Positions 36,185-49,393 of a stretch of DNA of 64,000 bases are shown piece after piece (the stretch's first letter is position 1; every line of letters begins with the position of its first letter). The stretch is from positions 1,498,001 through 1,562,000 of the forward strand of contig NC_084898.1 of assembly GCF_958979055.1 (NCBI RefSeq), read 5' to 3'. The translations under genes were made by a program, and so were the position numbers. The DNA comes from Alnus glutinosa (taxonomy: Eukaryota > Streptophyta > Magnoliopsida > Fagales > Betulaceae). A model generated the notes under the pieces. The model saw nothing but the letters and a program-made list of their open reading frames with translations. It was not told the origin of the DNA and did not search any database.

Positions 36185-38244
36185 ATGGGATGCATTTTCA
36201 TGAAGCTGCGAATTAAGGACAAAAACCCAGCTGTTCTCGCCTCTCAAACGCATTGTGAGCTTCATTCCCTTTTCATTTACTTATTCTCTCAGGTTGGAAT
36301 CTCCTTTTAAGGTTTTACTTGCTAAATGAATCTGTATGCCTTACATTCTTGCAGTTAATGTGACCGAGGTTGAAACTTTGTATGAGCTATTCATGAAACT
36401 AAGCAGTTCAATAGTTAATGATGGGGTCATAAGCAAAGTAAGCTTCACCCATCATTCCCAGGCACCACTTTCTATGTATGAATGTAATATCCAGATGCAA
36501 CAAAATTTGATATGAAGCTGGCAGACCTGTTCAGAAAATATTTTACATTCAACTTAATTGTTTTAAGATTGACTATTTAAGTTGACTTCAAAATTCCATT
36601 AACTGAGCCTTAATCGCAGATTGAGTTGAATCTAATACTAAAAAAATATAGTAAGCTTCTTTCATAGGGCAGTATCCATTCTGATCTCAGTTTTGAGTTT
36701 GCAGGAAGAGTTTCAGCTTGGATTATTCAGGAATAGCAAGCATCAAAGTCTCTTTGCAGACAGGGTCAGCTTCCTGGCTTTAGTTTTGATTTTGAGATAA
36801 AATGTAGGCGCAGAATGACATATTTGAAAAGATTTGAATGACAGGATTTCTGATAACAGAACTTTTGGCCACAAATCATCCTTTTTCTTGTTTTCTCATA
36901 ATTTTGTTGTTTTTGGTTCATTAACTTCATGCCATTTCTGCCTTTCTTGCTTAAACTGCGGCTCATTTATGTATTCGTTCAACTAAATAACACGTCGTTT
37001 CAATTTGATTCATGTAAACAGTCTTTGTTTAAAACAACATTGTCATCTTTAGTACTACATGCTTGTTTTATGACTGCATGTCAAAATGCTGGTAAGTTAC
37101 AGCCTTTCTAATCTTTCTGTTGCTTTTGCTGGGACAACAATGTTTTTGCTTGCCTGCACTTAACAGATTTTCCAACTGTTTGACTCCAAACATGATGGGG
37201 TGATAGAATTTGGGGAGTTTGTTCGATCTCTGAGTGTCTTCCACCCAGAAGCACCTCAAGCAGAAAAAGTTGCTTGTATGAAATTCTTCTATTTTGTGAG
37301 TTCTTGTGTGTGTGTGTGTGTCTAAAGAATGTACTAAAGCTTTATATTTGATGTTGCAGTTTCATTTCAATTATATGATATATGGCAAACAGGCTTTATT
37401 GAACGCGAAGAGGTAAAGAGTGATATTTTGACCTTAATTCTTGTTCTGATCTACACAACTATTTATGACTTAATAAGAAAAGAGTAACGTTAGACCAACA
37501 ACTTTTTAACAACTTGCTAACACGTGTCGGCATGTGATTGGAACCACGCCAACCACTAAAAAATATTTTAACAGCCTCCAATCACATGCTGACATGTGTC
37601 AATAAATTGTAAAAGAATTTTAGGTCTAACATTTTTCATAAAAAAAAATTGAGCTTAAAGGTCCCTAAAGCGTGGTTAAGTTACAAGATAATGCATGGCA
37701 ATGGGGAAAAGAAATTGTAAACTAACATACCATGTTCACATTCATGAAAGGTCAAGGAAATGCTTTTGGCGCTTCTGAAGGAGTCAGACATGATCCTTTC
37801 TGATGAAATCATTGAAGCCATTATTGATAAGGTATGGCTTAGATGGCAGCGCGTGTAAAAATCTATGCAATTATGTTTTCGTTAAGTATACCTTTCACTC
37901 TGTAATTTGCAGACATTTAGGGAAGCGGATTTAAAACAAGATGGAAAAATTGATATGGAAGAGTGGCAGGAGTTCGTGTCTCACAATCCATCCATATTGA
38001 AGAATATGACGATTCCATATCTAAAGTAAGTCCCTTTCATCTTGTTTCTGTGTTTCTATTCATGTGATTTGACCTTGACATCTTTGTTTCAATCTTCTAT
38101 GTTTATTATTATTACTCTTGATTCATTCATAACCATTTTAAACCTGACTGTTTATATGATTCCATTCATTGCAGGGCCATTACAACTGCATTTCCTAGTT
38201 TCATGATGAGATCAGACTTTGAAGATGACATGAACAATCTTTGA
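36185..38244 (+). CDS. CBL: Calcineurin B-like calcium sensor, CBL4/CBL5-like
   Basis: Eight exons, 36185-36254, 36355-36437, 36705-36764, 37167-37275, 37360-37412, 37751-37831, 37913-38025 and 38175-38244, give 212 residues. The six internal exons have exactly the lengths of those in the CBL gene just upstream (83, 60, 109, 53, 81 and 113 nt), so the two arose by tandem duplication. The protein starts MGCIF, an N-myristoylation (Gly2) and S-acylation (Cys3) signal, which predicts plasma-membrane attachment. EF-hand regions are [42 protein letters not shown] and [14 protein letters not shown]. The third has Trp where the paralogue has Arg and looks weak for calcium. The C-terminal FPSF motif is present. 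The LASQTHF start of the core resembles CBL5, but the assignment within the CBL4/5/8 clade is uncertain. Confidence 0.92.
37483..37636. mobile_element. MITE in intron 5 of the second CBL gene
   Basis: GTTAGACC, ACACGTGTCGGCATGTGATTGG on the left is mirrored by CCAATCACATGCTGACATGTGT and GGTCTAAC on the right. The arms are about 60 bp. No clear target-site duplication was read. Confidence 0.8.
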
Positions 38245-38420
38245 AAAGGATAACATCGGATTAACAAAAGAATGACATGCTAACATGTACATGACTTACA
38301 ATCTCAGTTAGGTATCCTAATGAGTTTTATACACTAGGTATGTAAATCAAGGAAAATTTCAGTACAAGATACTTATCGATAAGCGGAGCAGTTTGCCATT
38401 CTCGAAGCTTTTGCATCGGA

Positions 38421-41105
38421 TCATTTTTCCTTGGAAACAACCATGTCCTTCAAGTTCATGGGATAGCACATTTTTGTGTGCAAGCCATTCCACACATTGT
38501 CTGCCAGTATGGCATTCACCTCAGCAGTTGGGTGGAACTGATCCCACCAGATATAACTGGAAGCATTACTGCAAGCCATATCTGGTGATAAACACATTAT
38601 CCAACCCCTGTACTTTCCCAACCCACAGCAAGCATCAGTAGTAACATTGAAACCTGAACAAGAGCACAATATATAGGATGAGATGGATAAGCAAAGAAAA
38701 GTGTTTTGGTAAAATAGGAGAAAAATTCAGAAGATTTCTCACCATAAAGTCGATGGTTCTTTATTATATCCATGGATCCTTCAAACACATCGCAGAAGAT
38801 GATATTGGAATCTGGAAGCTCCTCACCAAGTTCCTCAATCATGAATCTCATGAGAAAGTTGAACTCCCTAACTACGTTGTTTATCGAGTCGATGCACTCT
38901 CCATTCTTACTACTGTACTGCCACAAGTAGTGAGGAGAACAACCAATAGGTGCTAGCCCCATGACCACCACTTTCCTAACATTAATGTTGTACAGGTTCT
39001 GTACCATCAAGCTTAAACTGTTAGGAAATTCTTGAAACCAACACACAAAGAAAATTAAACCCAAGTTATCAGATAGATTCAAAGTTTGGAAACCGTTTCA
39101 GGAGTGATGATGATGAAATTTGTTGATCCCCTTCAATTAATTCAACCAGAATTTTGAAATGATAATGGCTAAGCATGTAATGCTTATTAATGCAAAGACC
39201 AAAAGCATAGCTTAATTACCTTGATTTCCAGCTTTATTGTGGATGCTAAAAACTTGTTGAAACTCCACGGTAGGAATAGATTTTGCACATTAGATACATT
39301 ACGCAGATAGTAATGTATGTAGTCATTGATTCCAATTGAAAGATAGAACACCGAATTTGTGATGAGATCAGTTGCACGATGCTCACCCATACTTAATATA
39401 AATTGCTGATATGTATCTGTAAACTGCTGAATTTGCTGTGTGAATGAGATGTGTAGACCCTGCAGTAATTTACAGTAATCATTGTGTTACAACTACCCCT
39501 TACAAACTGACATGGACGTGGGACTGACACCTCAGCTACAATCAAGTTTAATTGTTTAATAGCTGACATAGTAAGTATACGTGAAATGCCATGTCAGTTT
39601 GTAGGGGACTTGTAGTACCCTAACAACACTCCTAAATAGTACTAAAATTACTCAGCTCAGCAGATCATATGCAAAAACCAAGGCATGGACTAAAATCTTA
39701 GATGGAAAGGGACATCTAATGTTACTTGTGATCCCTTAGGTTACCAAGTAAGCATAAGGAAAAGAGAAATTCTCTTAGGATCTCTTTAATGGTTGTGTCT
39801 AGAGCAGCTACTGCTCGATTCTAAGTTCTCTTTTACTTTTATCCCTGACTTTGGGAGCGACTAAAGGCTATCTAAGGCAACATAATCCATCAAAGTACTA
39901 TGTGAAACAGAAGCCTATTAATTTCATCTCCATATATATACAAGAACTCAACATCCTTAGAATCAAATAATAGAATCTGGAGTGGAATTAGAGCATTAGG
40001 AGGTAATATAAGCATGTTACTGAATCGTGAATACGCATTTGGAACTGCGATTTTTTGCATACCAAAATATGCGATTTTAAACCAAATCGCAGGAATATAT
40101 CAAACAGTTAATTACATCTGTCTACTAATTCAAGTTTATCAACAATAATAGTGGAAAGCATACCAATTCCGAACCACTTGAGAATATAATCCCAGCACCA
40201 GCAGATGCGTAATTCACTCCATGAATCATATCTTCCACATTTCCACTCTGCCCAAGATAACTTGGTACAAAGGGAAGTCCAAGACGCAAAGCTGATTAAA
40301 GAATCCAAAACAGAAAACCCAAAACAAGAAAAATATCATACCTATTAATCCGTTCTCATCAATAAAATCCATAATCCAGAATTGTTTTAATTCTATACTT
40401 CTAGCAAAAAAACATGTATACTCCGTTTGGCTGATGAGAAAATGCAGTAAAACAAAATTGAAATCGTTGAATCTTAGAACTTTAGCCATGTGGATCCCAA
40501 GAAAACAAAAATCTCGATTCTCAAACCAAAACAAGAACACCCACAAGACCAAATTTCAATTTCTTTTCTTTCTTTACACTCTTCTCACTAACCAAACCGA
40601 GAGACATGCACTGAGAAGGAGACATGTACGTCCAAAATCAAGAAAACAGAAACAGCTAACAAGATTCAAACATTCTTTCTTTTATTTTCTTTTTCTCCAC
40701 TATCTCACTAAACAAACAAAAGGTTATCCAGAAAAACAGTTAAAAAAAAAAACAATATTTACCGAGATAATCAACCGGGATTCTTCCATTACAGAACCGT
40801 CCAGTCGGGAGTTGGGTGTCGAAGTCTCGGCCGTAAGGAGGGCGGTCGGCGCGTGCAAGCGTGGCGAGGTAGTTGTTGGTGCCGCAGTCAACAGAGGAGT
40901 CTCCAATGACAAAGAAAGCAGGGACCAGAGGAGGGGTCTCTGGAAATGGTGGGGTGGGAGAGACTGAAGTGGATGAAGTGGGTGAACTTGCGGGGTTGAT
41001 GAATTCCGTGAAGAACAAGTCTTGAGGGTATTGGAGAGCTCTTGGCTGTGCGAAAATGGAGGACATGAGGATTGAGATGAGAGAAACAAGAAGATTGAGC
41101 GCCAT
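38421..41105 (-). CDS. GDSL-type esterase/lipase
   Basis: Five exons, 40763-41105, 40164-40291, 39220-39459, 38743-38998 and 38421-38653, join in frame to 399 residues. The N-terminus is a hydrophobic signal peptide (LNLLVSLISILMSSIFA), followed by a Pro/Ser-rich stretch. Block I is FFVIGDSSVDCGTNN with the catalytic Ser. SIGINDY carries the GxND motif. The last exon has the catalytic pair in IWWDQFHP (Asp, His). Secreted plant GDSL enzymes hydrolyse acyl esters of lipids, cutin or polysaccharides; the substrate here is unknown. Exon 4 begins at AACCTGTACAAC, where the reading matches the family; a longer upstream frame is intron. The ATG at 41105 is the start; the in-frame GTG upstream is not needed. 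The gene ends 177 bp from the convergent CBL gene. Confidence 0.92.
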
Positions 41106-41348
41106 GTTTTCTTTCACAGAGAGAAAGAAAGAAAGAAAGAGAGTTCTAGTGGAGGTTTGGCGGGTAAGATAACGGTTTGAGGTTATAAAATGTCGGAAAA
41201 ACCCTTTTGGATTTAGAATATTCCGTGCTCTTGTTCACGTAATATTATTTTATTTTATTTTTATATAAATTGACATGTTAATCCATGTGAAACTTTACAC
41301 GTTAATCATTAAAATATAACTTATCACGTATCAGTTCACATCATATTT
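41106..41348 (-). other. Upstream region of the GDSL gene
   Basis: Contains a GAAA-rich leader (41112-41145) and then AT-rich sequence. No certain TATA box. Confidence 0.45.
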
Positions 41349-42090
41349 ATGCTCCGTTTGTTTCGACGTAAAATGATTTTCGTCGTAAAATGGTTTCAAG
41401 AAAGTCATTTTTCTAGAAAATATTTTTCGCTGAAAGCATTTTTCGGTGTTTGGCACGTACAAAAAATCACAAATATTTTTCATATTTTCATTCAATCATT
41501 TTATCCTATAAAAATTAATTTTTATTCAAAACATATAAATATTAATATAAAATAATATAAAAATCATCGATGACGAGATTCGGTCACTGACCGACAAGAT
41601 TCTGACCATTTTTACCTGATTCCGGCTAATATAGCCAGAATTCGAGATAAGGTCGAAATCCGGACAGTTTCGTCGGAATCTGGGATAGCCGGATTTCGGC
41701 ACAAACGGTCGGAATACGGCCTTTTCTGGCTAGATTCCGGCCAGATTGGTCGCCGGAATCTAGACTGACTGGATTCTGGCGAAGGTGGCCGGATTCTGAC
41801 GACATGAACTGGATGTTGTCAGATTCCGATACCGGCAATATTTCGATGGTGGTCGGCTGCTTGAACGTGATGGTCAACTGTGTCGTTTAAAATAGATTGA
41901 CCGCGTCTGGCGTCTTTGGAAAACGATTTACGCTTTTAAAAAGCGTAAATCATTTTCCGAAATTTACCAAGCATTTTTTGTCAAACAGAAATCATTTTCC
42001 GGTTGATTATTATTTTCGCTCCCACCAAACACCGGAAAATGCCGAAATCATTTTCCAAAAATCATTTTACGCCAAAACAAACGAAGCATT
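41349..42090. mobile_element. Inverted-repeat element of about 740 bp with CCGGAATC-rich core
   Basis: The ends TGCTCCGTTTGTTTCGACG and its counterpart before 42090 (CGTTTGTTTTGGCG on the complement) form inverted repeats that continue as GTAAAATGATTTTC. ATATTTA flanks the left end and recurs just past the right end, possibly the target-site duplication. The centre (41580-41850) is a degenerate array of CCGGAATCTGGC-type words. No transposase is encoded. Confidence 0.75.
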
Positions 42091-42833
<743 letters not shown>

Positions 42834-42900
42834 ATTCAAACAACTTAAGAGATAAGGATTGTGGAATTCACTTACTCTAAGTAGCTTAGGGTGTTGAGCC

Positions 42901-43716
42901 TAGGGGTGAAAATGCGTGTAAATAATAACCGTTATCCAAACCTATTCACTATCTGTTATCCGCATATGCGATGTATTATCCGCATATGCGGGTGTGGATA
43001 TGCGGATAATGTGGCTAGAGATTTTAGGGTATGCGCACGGTTATTAACCACACTCGCATTCCATTACATATAATATATATTATATATATTTGAATTCATA
43101 GTGTGGCTTAGATTCATTACCATCAACATCCACTTATAAATGTGTCAATTTTAGACTTCATGTTTTTTTATGTTTTGAAATTCGGATATTGTTTTTTAAT
43201 GTTTGCCAAATTTGTAATTTATAATTTTTTTTTGTTTTTGTTTTTGATTTTTTTTTAATATATTTGTTGGATTTGTAATCTCGTTGGATTTCACAACTAG
43301 AAAACATTTCTCCTTTGTTCTAATTTAATTGTCTTAAATGTTCTTTCTTTATTATTATTATTATTATTATTATTTTCAATTTTTTTTTTCTTTATCGACT
43401 ATAGATAGATGATGCAAAAAGCTAAATAATGTATGAGATGAAAATCTAATGTCAAAATGATTAGCAAGTGTGATCTGAACAATAGTTTTTAACTATAGAT
43501 AATGCTTTTTTTTATTTACTAGAAGGAGGGATGACAACTTCAAGGCCTAAAACGTCCATTACCTTATTGCGGACAGCGAATAATAACCACAATAACCACG
43601 TGGAAACGGATAGAAATTGCATGCTGCGGATGCGGGTACCCAAAAATGATAATCGCATTACGCAGATAATGTAGATATTGCTAATAATCACATATGTATC
43701 CGCATTTTCACCCCTA
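42901..43716. mobile_element. Non-autonomous hAT-type element with 8-bp target-site duplication
   Basis: The 816-bp element starts TAGGGGTGAAAATGCG and ends CGCATTTTCACCCCTA. GTTGAGCC flanks it on both sides (42893-42900 and 43717-43724). An 8-bp duplication and these ends fit the hAT superfamily. Sub-terminal DNA is rich in ATCCGCATATGCG words, as hAT sub-termini often carry repeated transposase-binding motifs. No transposase frame is present. Confidence 0.92.
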
Positions 43717-46700
43717 GTTGAGCCCACTTGTCTTGCCCAACAACTCCTCTTTCTTGAAATGCCCAAAATTTTAAGAGATCCCAATCCAAAATTGTAAGAG
43801 AACATTCAATAAATGGTTAGTACTAGAATCAATCTTTATTTGAGTTCCAACATTCTTCTGTTAATATGTGGTTGGTTCATTAATCTTGGGGCTTTTCTAG
43901 ATTATATTTAGAGGTAGATAATTATTTGGATGTTCATATTGTTTATTTTTGTTTTAGATTAGGATTTAGGATGCTGCCAACATCCTTTGATTGAGGTGGT
44001 AGGGGTTAGGGGGTTGCCTGGTTAGTCCCCTATCTTTGTATTCCTTGTGTTTTCTACTAATTCGTTCTTACTAGTCTAAAAAGAATGACTTTAAAGAATT
44101 GTGTTATATTAATCATCTACTATAATAACTATTATTTGAAATAAGATTTAACTACTCACTCCCTGTAGGCATCACCCTCACTTTCTGGGAAGGAACCAGA
44201 AATTCAATTTTAAGGGGTCGTATATAAATTAAAAAAAATAAAAAAATAAAAAAATCAAGGGCCAAAATAAGGAAAAAAAAGTTAACTTATATTTTTCTAA
44301 CAAATTTAAAAATTAAAAAACGTTTTTAAATATTTTTTAAGAAGTGGGGGATGGAAGGGGGCCATGGCCCCGCCACCCCGCCTTAGTTCCGTCACTGCTC
44401 ACACATATTAGCTTTAATAACATATTATATAAAAGGACGCGTGTTTTCTTTTTAATAATAATAATAATAAAAAAAAACCTTCCATTTGTAAAATTAGTTA
44501 TTGACGAAGCAGTTGATCGCACAGTCAAATTTAATCAATTGACATCTAGACAACAAGCAGGGATAGTCGAAAATTTGTTTAAGCTTGTCGGTGAGAAAAA
44601 TATCTTATGCTTAAGTTAGCAAAGAGAATTCAAAATTGCATAACGCTTAAGTTTTCTCAAATTGAATGAGTATGGGTGTACTTAAGATGATGATACGACA
44701 TTTTTTTATATGGAGCATTCACGACTCACGAGTAATTCTAATTTTTTATGTATTTCTTTTGAGTCATTCAAAAAATAAGATAACTTTTAAAATTATTAAT
44801 TTTAAAAATTACATTATTATTGAAAATTTTGGGCCTTAGCCAAATTTTGAATTGTTAGAATTGAAGTCAAGTTGAATAAACGTTGTTTAAATTTAAATTT
44901 TTTTTTTTTTTTTAAAAAAAAAGAGAAGATAATAGTGCTCCACCGTCCAATCCATCGCTTTAATTTGAAATAAGCGCAAATTACGATGAAACAGACAAAG
45001 TTTAATGTCACCTTCTATCACAGAGAGACACGTGTGCAATGTCTTGCAGATCATAACGGTACTTCGTATCAACGGTCACTAAAGGAGCGTGTCTACTGAC
45101 ACGTGGAATCCGTGGTCGACAAGTTTACAAACAAAGAAATAAGCAAGTCAGTGGAAACTTTTCTCTGGCGGTGATTTTTTTTTTTTTTTTTGAGAGGAAT
45201 CTGGCGATGATTTTTCAATGTGAGATCATATAAAATAAAATGAAAATATTATATTTCTACGATCCATGTATAAAAATTTCATTTTTTTTTATATTAATGT
45301 TATTAAAAAAAATATATAATTGCACTTTCTGTCCATAAAATAACGATTGCAACTTTTGTTTTTGTTATTAATTGGACAGAAATTATTTATAAATTGGGAT
45401 GAATAAATTTTTCTCCAATTCAATTTTTAAAAGTGACGTGATAATATGATTAATAAAAAAACAAAAACATGTGTTTTTTTTATGTTAATGGAATACACGT
45501 CACTTTTAAAGATTGTTTTTCCAACTCAATTTATAAGAAATTTTTGCCCGTAAAAAAATAAGGTATGAAAACAGCAAAACGAATTAAAATATGATTATTA
45601 TTCTTCTTAAAATTTCATAAAGTCATAGAAGTGTCATCTATGATGTATAGCAATTGATAGCTATTAATGATATTAATATTAAAAAAAAAAGACACATAAT
45701 ATCCATGGTCAAACAATAATTAACCATAAGTTGATTCTACATAGCACTTTAACAAAGATGGCACTTTCTTAAGTATGCTTAGAGTGTAAGGTTAATGAGG
45801 TGGTGAATATAATAAAGAGAATGTTAGACTTCTTCAATTTGGAATAGATTCTTCTTCATTTTTAAGTGAAAATGAATGGATAAATTTTACTTTTCAGAGT
45901 TTTGTTTTGATCAGGGGCGGAATAAGACATTAGAGCAGCCCTAAATTTTAGAACTTTGCCTTCATATCAAAAAAAATTTTCCCGTCATTGATTTTGATGC
46001 ATCTAACGGTATACATAGGGCCATGTCATTTAAACATTGTGCTACATAAATGATATGGTAACCGTAACATATACATTATTACATCTGTGAAACTAATTGA
46101 ATCGTTTCTATTTCACTTGAAACAGAAAAGACGGTTGAATTTGACATGTGTGGAATTAATAAACTATGCTTATTATTGTTATTATTATTATTATTAATCC
46201 GAGAGTGGAGATATGGGTTGTAAGGTCCCAAGGCCACATGAAGAAGAATGATAGTGGCATAGGACCCATAAAAAGCACTTCATTCTTTTGTTGTACCATC
46301 TTTCATTAACAAATCGGCATTTATCTTCACCATAATGCAACCACTAAAGCCTAAAGGCAAGCTCATAATAGAACTTAGGTCCACCCATCCAACCTTTTTT
46401 AATCTCTTTTTTATAAGCAAACCCAATCCCAATACTTTAGAAGTTAGAACCCACGGTCGGTGCATGTTCTCTAGCAATTCTTTTGAGGAACCTTCGTGGC
46501 AACAATTTGTTTGCAAATTGAAACCAATTAAATAGATAAATCATGCTTTGGAGATATCATTAGTTGCTGCTTTGTGAGTTTTTTAGCTTTTGTTTTTATT
46601 TTCCATGTATTTTTGTGGCTAGCTGTTTCCTGTTTGTCATTGGATTATTCAAGTGCTGGAGATTGTTTTTTGCTTACCCTTTTTTTTTTCCTCCTCTTTT

Positions 46701-46960
46701 TTTTTTTGACAATGCTATCCCCCCTTCCGACTCCTGATGATCGTATTTGTTATCTTCAACCGATTATTATTGGTTGTGTTGTGTTGTGTTGTTTAATCCA
46801 GTAGAGATTCAGATAGAGTTGAAGGGTATTTCGAAGGTTATGCCCCTGTCTGTGTTCCCTACTTTGGGGATTCGAGTAGGGTTGAAGAGTCTCGAGACGG
46901 TCATGCTCATTTCCGCTCCCTGTTGATCTGTAATTTGTTCCATTTACAAAATTTTGTCTA
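43717..46960. other. Intergenic, AT-rich, weak repeat debris
   Basis: Mostly low-complexity AT sequence. A piece at 44340-44400 (GGGGCCATGGCCCCGCC) looks like common plant repeat debris. A frame at about 44470-44619 shows gene-like composition (VIDEAVDRTVKFNQL, RQQAGIVENLFKLVGE) but I do not recognise it. Nothing else can be supported. Confidence 0.4.
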
Positions 46961-47160
46961 CTTTAACCGCCTTCATTGGTGGTACCAATTCCTTTGATGG
47001 GCCGAGTCATGTATTTGACTCATTCTCAACTGTTAGAAGAATGTCTTTGCCGCATTTTTATTTTTTTTTATTTTCTTGTAATTCTCTCTTTTCCTCCTTT
47101 CCCGCATTGAATAAAATTAAAATTAAAAAATTAAAAAATTAAATAAAAAATAAAAAATAA
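46961..47160 (+). repeat. LINE-tail-like repeat, copy 1
   Basis: GGTGGTACCAATTCC, GGGCCGAGTCATGTATTTG and TTCTTGTAATTC, followed by an A-rich tail of AAATTAAAAA and AAATAAAAAAT units, parallel the sequence at 55740-55965. The layout (a pyrimidine-rich end plus an A-rich tail) fits the 3' end of a LINE. This is inference. Confidence 0.45.
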
Positions 47161-47299
47161 AAAAAGATTTGGATACATCATTAGGCAAATGGGCTATATA
47201 ATTACTAAGTATGATGGAGATTGGCAGCAATTAGCTGACCGAAAGATAACAATTTGAACAGTCAATGAGGGAGTGTCTTGATAGGATCTACTTGACTAA

Positions 47300-47560
47300 A
47301 AATGTAGACCCCGCACCTCGAGCTTATTGAGACTTAAATTACTATTTATCATAACAACTTGAGCTATAGAAAGAGGTAAATTTAATCACTTAATTAATAT
47401 TTTAACACTCTCTCTCAGGTGTGGGCTCAAACTTCCCTTTAATAGGTGAGGCCCAACATGTAGAATATTAAATTTTAATGGGGTGAGAATTTATGGAGTC
47501 AAGGTTCGAACTCAGAACATTTGGCTCTGATATCAAGTTTTGGTCATAGAAACTGATATT
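47300..47560. repeat. Interspersed repeat-like sequence
   Basis: Words such as GTGTGGGCTC, GTGAGGCCCAACATGTAGAA and TTCGAACTCAGAACATTTGG with GGCTCTGATATCAAG are typical of a widespread plant repeat. Ends and family were not determined. Confidence 0.4.
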
Positions 47561-47580
47561 CCAATTCAGGCTATAATAGC

Positions 47581-47661
47581 CTTCTTTTCTTTTCTTTTCT
47601 TTTTTTCTTTCTTTCTTTCTTTTTTTTTTCTTTTTTTTTTTTTTTTTTTTTTTTTTTTCTA
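47581..47661. repeat. T/C-rich low-complexity tract
   Basis: TTTTC-type units grade into a T run of more than 25. The minus-strand poly-Lys frame across it is an artefact. Confidence 0.9.
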
Positions 47662-47714
47662 ACCCTTTGATGTTCAAGATTAAACCTCAATGTCCATGAT
47701 TTACCGTTGGGTTT

Positions 47715-47990
47715 GCGGGTGTATTGAGACAAGAGTTACAAGCATTCAAGAGACAAAAGTTGTAAGATGATAAATTAGATTTATTATTGTTAATGTAGAA
47801 GTAGAAAAGACTTGTAGCGTTCAGACTATTTCTCTATAAATAGAGTCTTGTATACAATCAAATGAATTTAAGGAAAGATGTAGCCAACAAAAGGCTTAGA
47901 AGTGTAGATGTAGACCATAAACCGAATCACCTAAAATCTGTCTCCTCCATTTCATTTATCTCTCTTTAAATTATTATTAGTTCTTACGGA
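47715..47990 (+). repeat. LTR-like dispersed repeat, copy 1
   Basis: Shares ACAAGAGTTACAAG, TTATAAATAGAGTCTTGTA-type words (here CTATAAATAGAGTC), AATCAAATGAATT and AAGATGTAGC with 55440-55700. A TATA-like box followed by such a short transcript-like region suggests a retroelement LTR fragment. No internal region or coding part is attached. It is an old relic, and the family is uncertain (Copia-like is a guess). Confidence 0.45.
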
Positions 47991-49393
47991 GCTATCTAAG
48001 CACCTATCAAGACAGGTAAACTCCATCGAACCTTCTCCCGTTAGCTACAATTTGATTAGAAAATTACAACCGATTCCGATCCCGATCCCGATCCCCTCCC
48101 CCTCAAATAGCTTTAATTGATTAGAAAGAGAAAGTTGTTTAAAGTATTGCCCTTATTGGAGACACAATAGTACATTGGCCATGATCAATCAAGCAAAAAG
48201 TGCGGTGAGTGCTTTTGCAGATTTGCATTATGGATTCGGGACCCTCATCTTGTGCAACGGCGATGAACATGAACCTGGCCCTTCAACACAAAAGTTCTAC
48301 AAAGCATACAAACAAACACAAGGGGGGTGGGTTATGAAACCAAGAGATGCTTGCTAATTACTTAATTAATTTACATAATTAATTATATCTTAATATTGTT
48401 AAGCAAGTAATATTACACAAATTGCTTTACCTTTAATTATTTGAGACGTGTGTGAAACTTTGTACTACACGTGTATACCACTTATTGAAAAAATAAAACC
48501 CTTAATTTAAAAGTACTTTATATTGCATTTGAATGTGGGATTAAAAATTAAGTACAACGATTACATATGGTTTTTAATTCATGCCAAAATAAAACAAAAT
48601 AAAATTAAGAAATCTTGAATCAAACTCAGTCTCAAGCCTCATGGAGGCCCTAACTTCATGTTTAGGCTCCCATCAACATTAGCATTTTTCAGAGCACTGT
48701 TCATGATCATACTTGTCCTCTAAGAAATAACTTTTGGGGTATGTGTTAAATAATGGTTTTGAAAAGTATTTTGATATGATATAAATGAGAGAAATATTTT
48801 TTTTGGTGGGATCAATATTAGAAATGTATTTTACATATTTTTTTTTTAAATCTTTTGCTAATGATTTTTTAAAAAGTATAAAAAATAAGCTTTTAGGGGA
48901 AAAAAAATATATTGCTAGGATTTAGATATTGGTCAGAATTTAACGGAATTTGCAAAAATACCCATGCCTGAATCTTTGAAAAATTTTATAATTTTTTTTT
49001 TTTTTAAAAAAAAATCAACACAAGGGTATTTTGAGAATTTTGGCAAGATTTAACAGTAAATCCTAACAAATTATCCTTTATTGAGACGTTTAGAAACTTA
49101 GATACCCTAGTTTGAGACGTTAGGAAGTTCAATACCCTTTTTTTAAAATGACCGATAATTCAATACCATTTTGTAACGTTATCACAAAATATATTTTCAT
49201 AATCTTTACATGCGTTTTTACTTTTTACTTTTTACAAAGCCTTTTACCTTAAAGAACTATAGGTGGTGTTGTTGGAATAACATATCTTCCTTTTAACTAC
49301 TCATATTTGAACTACCAATGAGAGGAGGTGAAGTCCCAACTCCCAATCCCAAATAGAGAAAAAAAAGGGCAAAAAAGGGCTTGTGTGATATAA
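47991..49393. other. Intergenic sequence, nothing secure
   Basis: Contains a 60-codon plus-strand frame at 48175-48357 with unremarkable composition and no recognised family. The rest is AT-rich. Confidence 0.4.

Noticed and set aside
38999-39082. Longer GDSL exon 4 with N-terminal residues MNLSDNLG to WFQEFPNSLSLMVQ
   Set aside because: The acceptor gtacag at 38999-39004 restores the family reading straight after exon 3; the extra codons are intron.
41105-41117. Upstream in-frame GTG as start of the GDSL gene
   Set aside because: Plant nuclear genes use ATG. The ATG at 41105 gives a normal signal peptide.
47468-47677. Poly-Lys minus-strand frame
   Set aside because: It is the complement of a T/C-rich low-complexity tract.
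47715-47990. Intact LTR retrotransposon
   Set aside because: No gag or pol coding sequence, and no partner LTR at a plausible distance in the same orientation with internal domains between. Only isolated LTR-like relics are seen.
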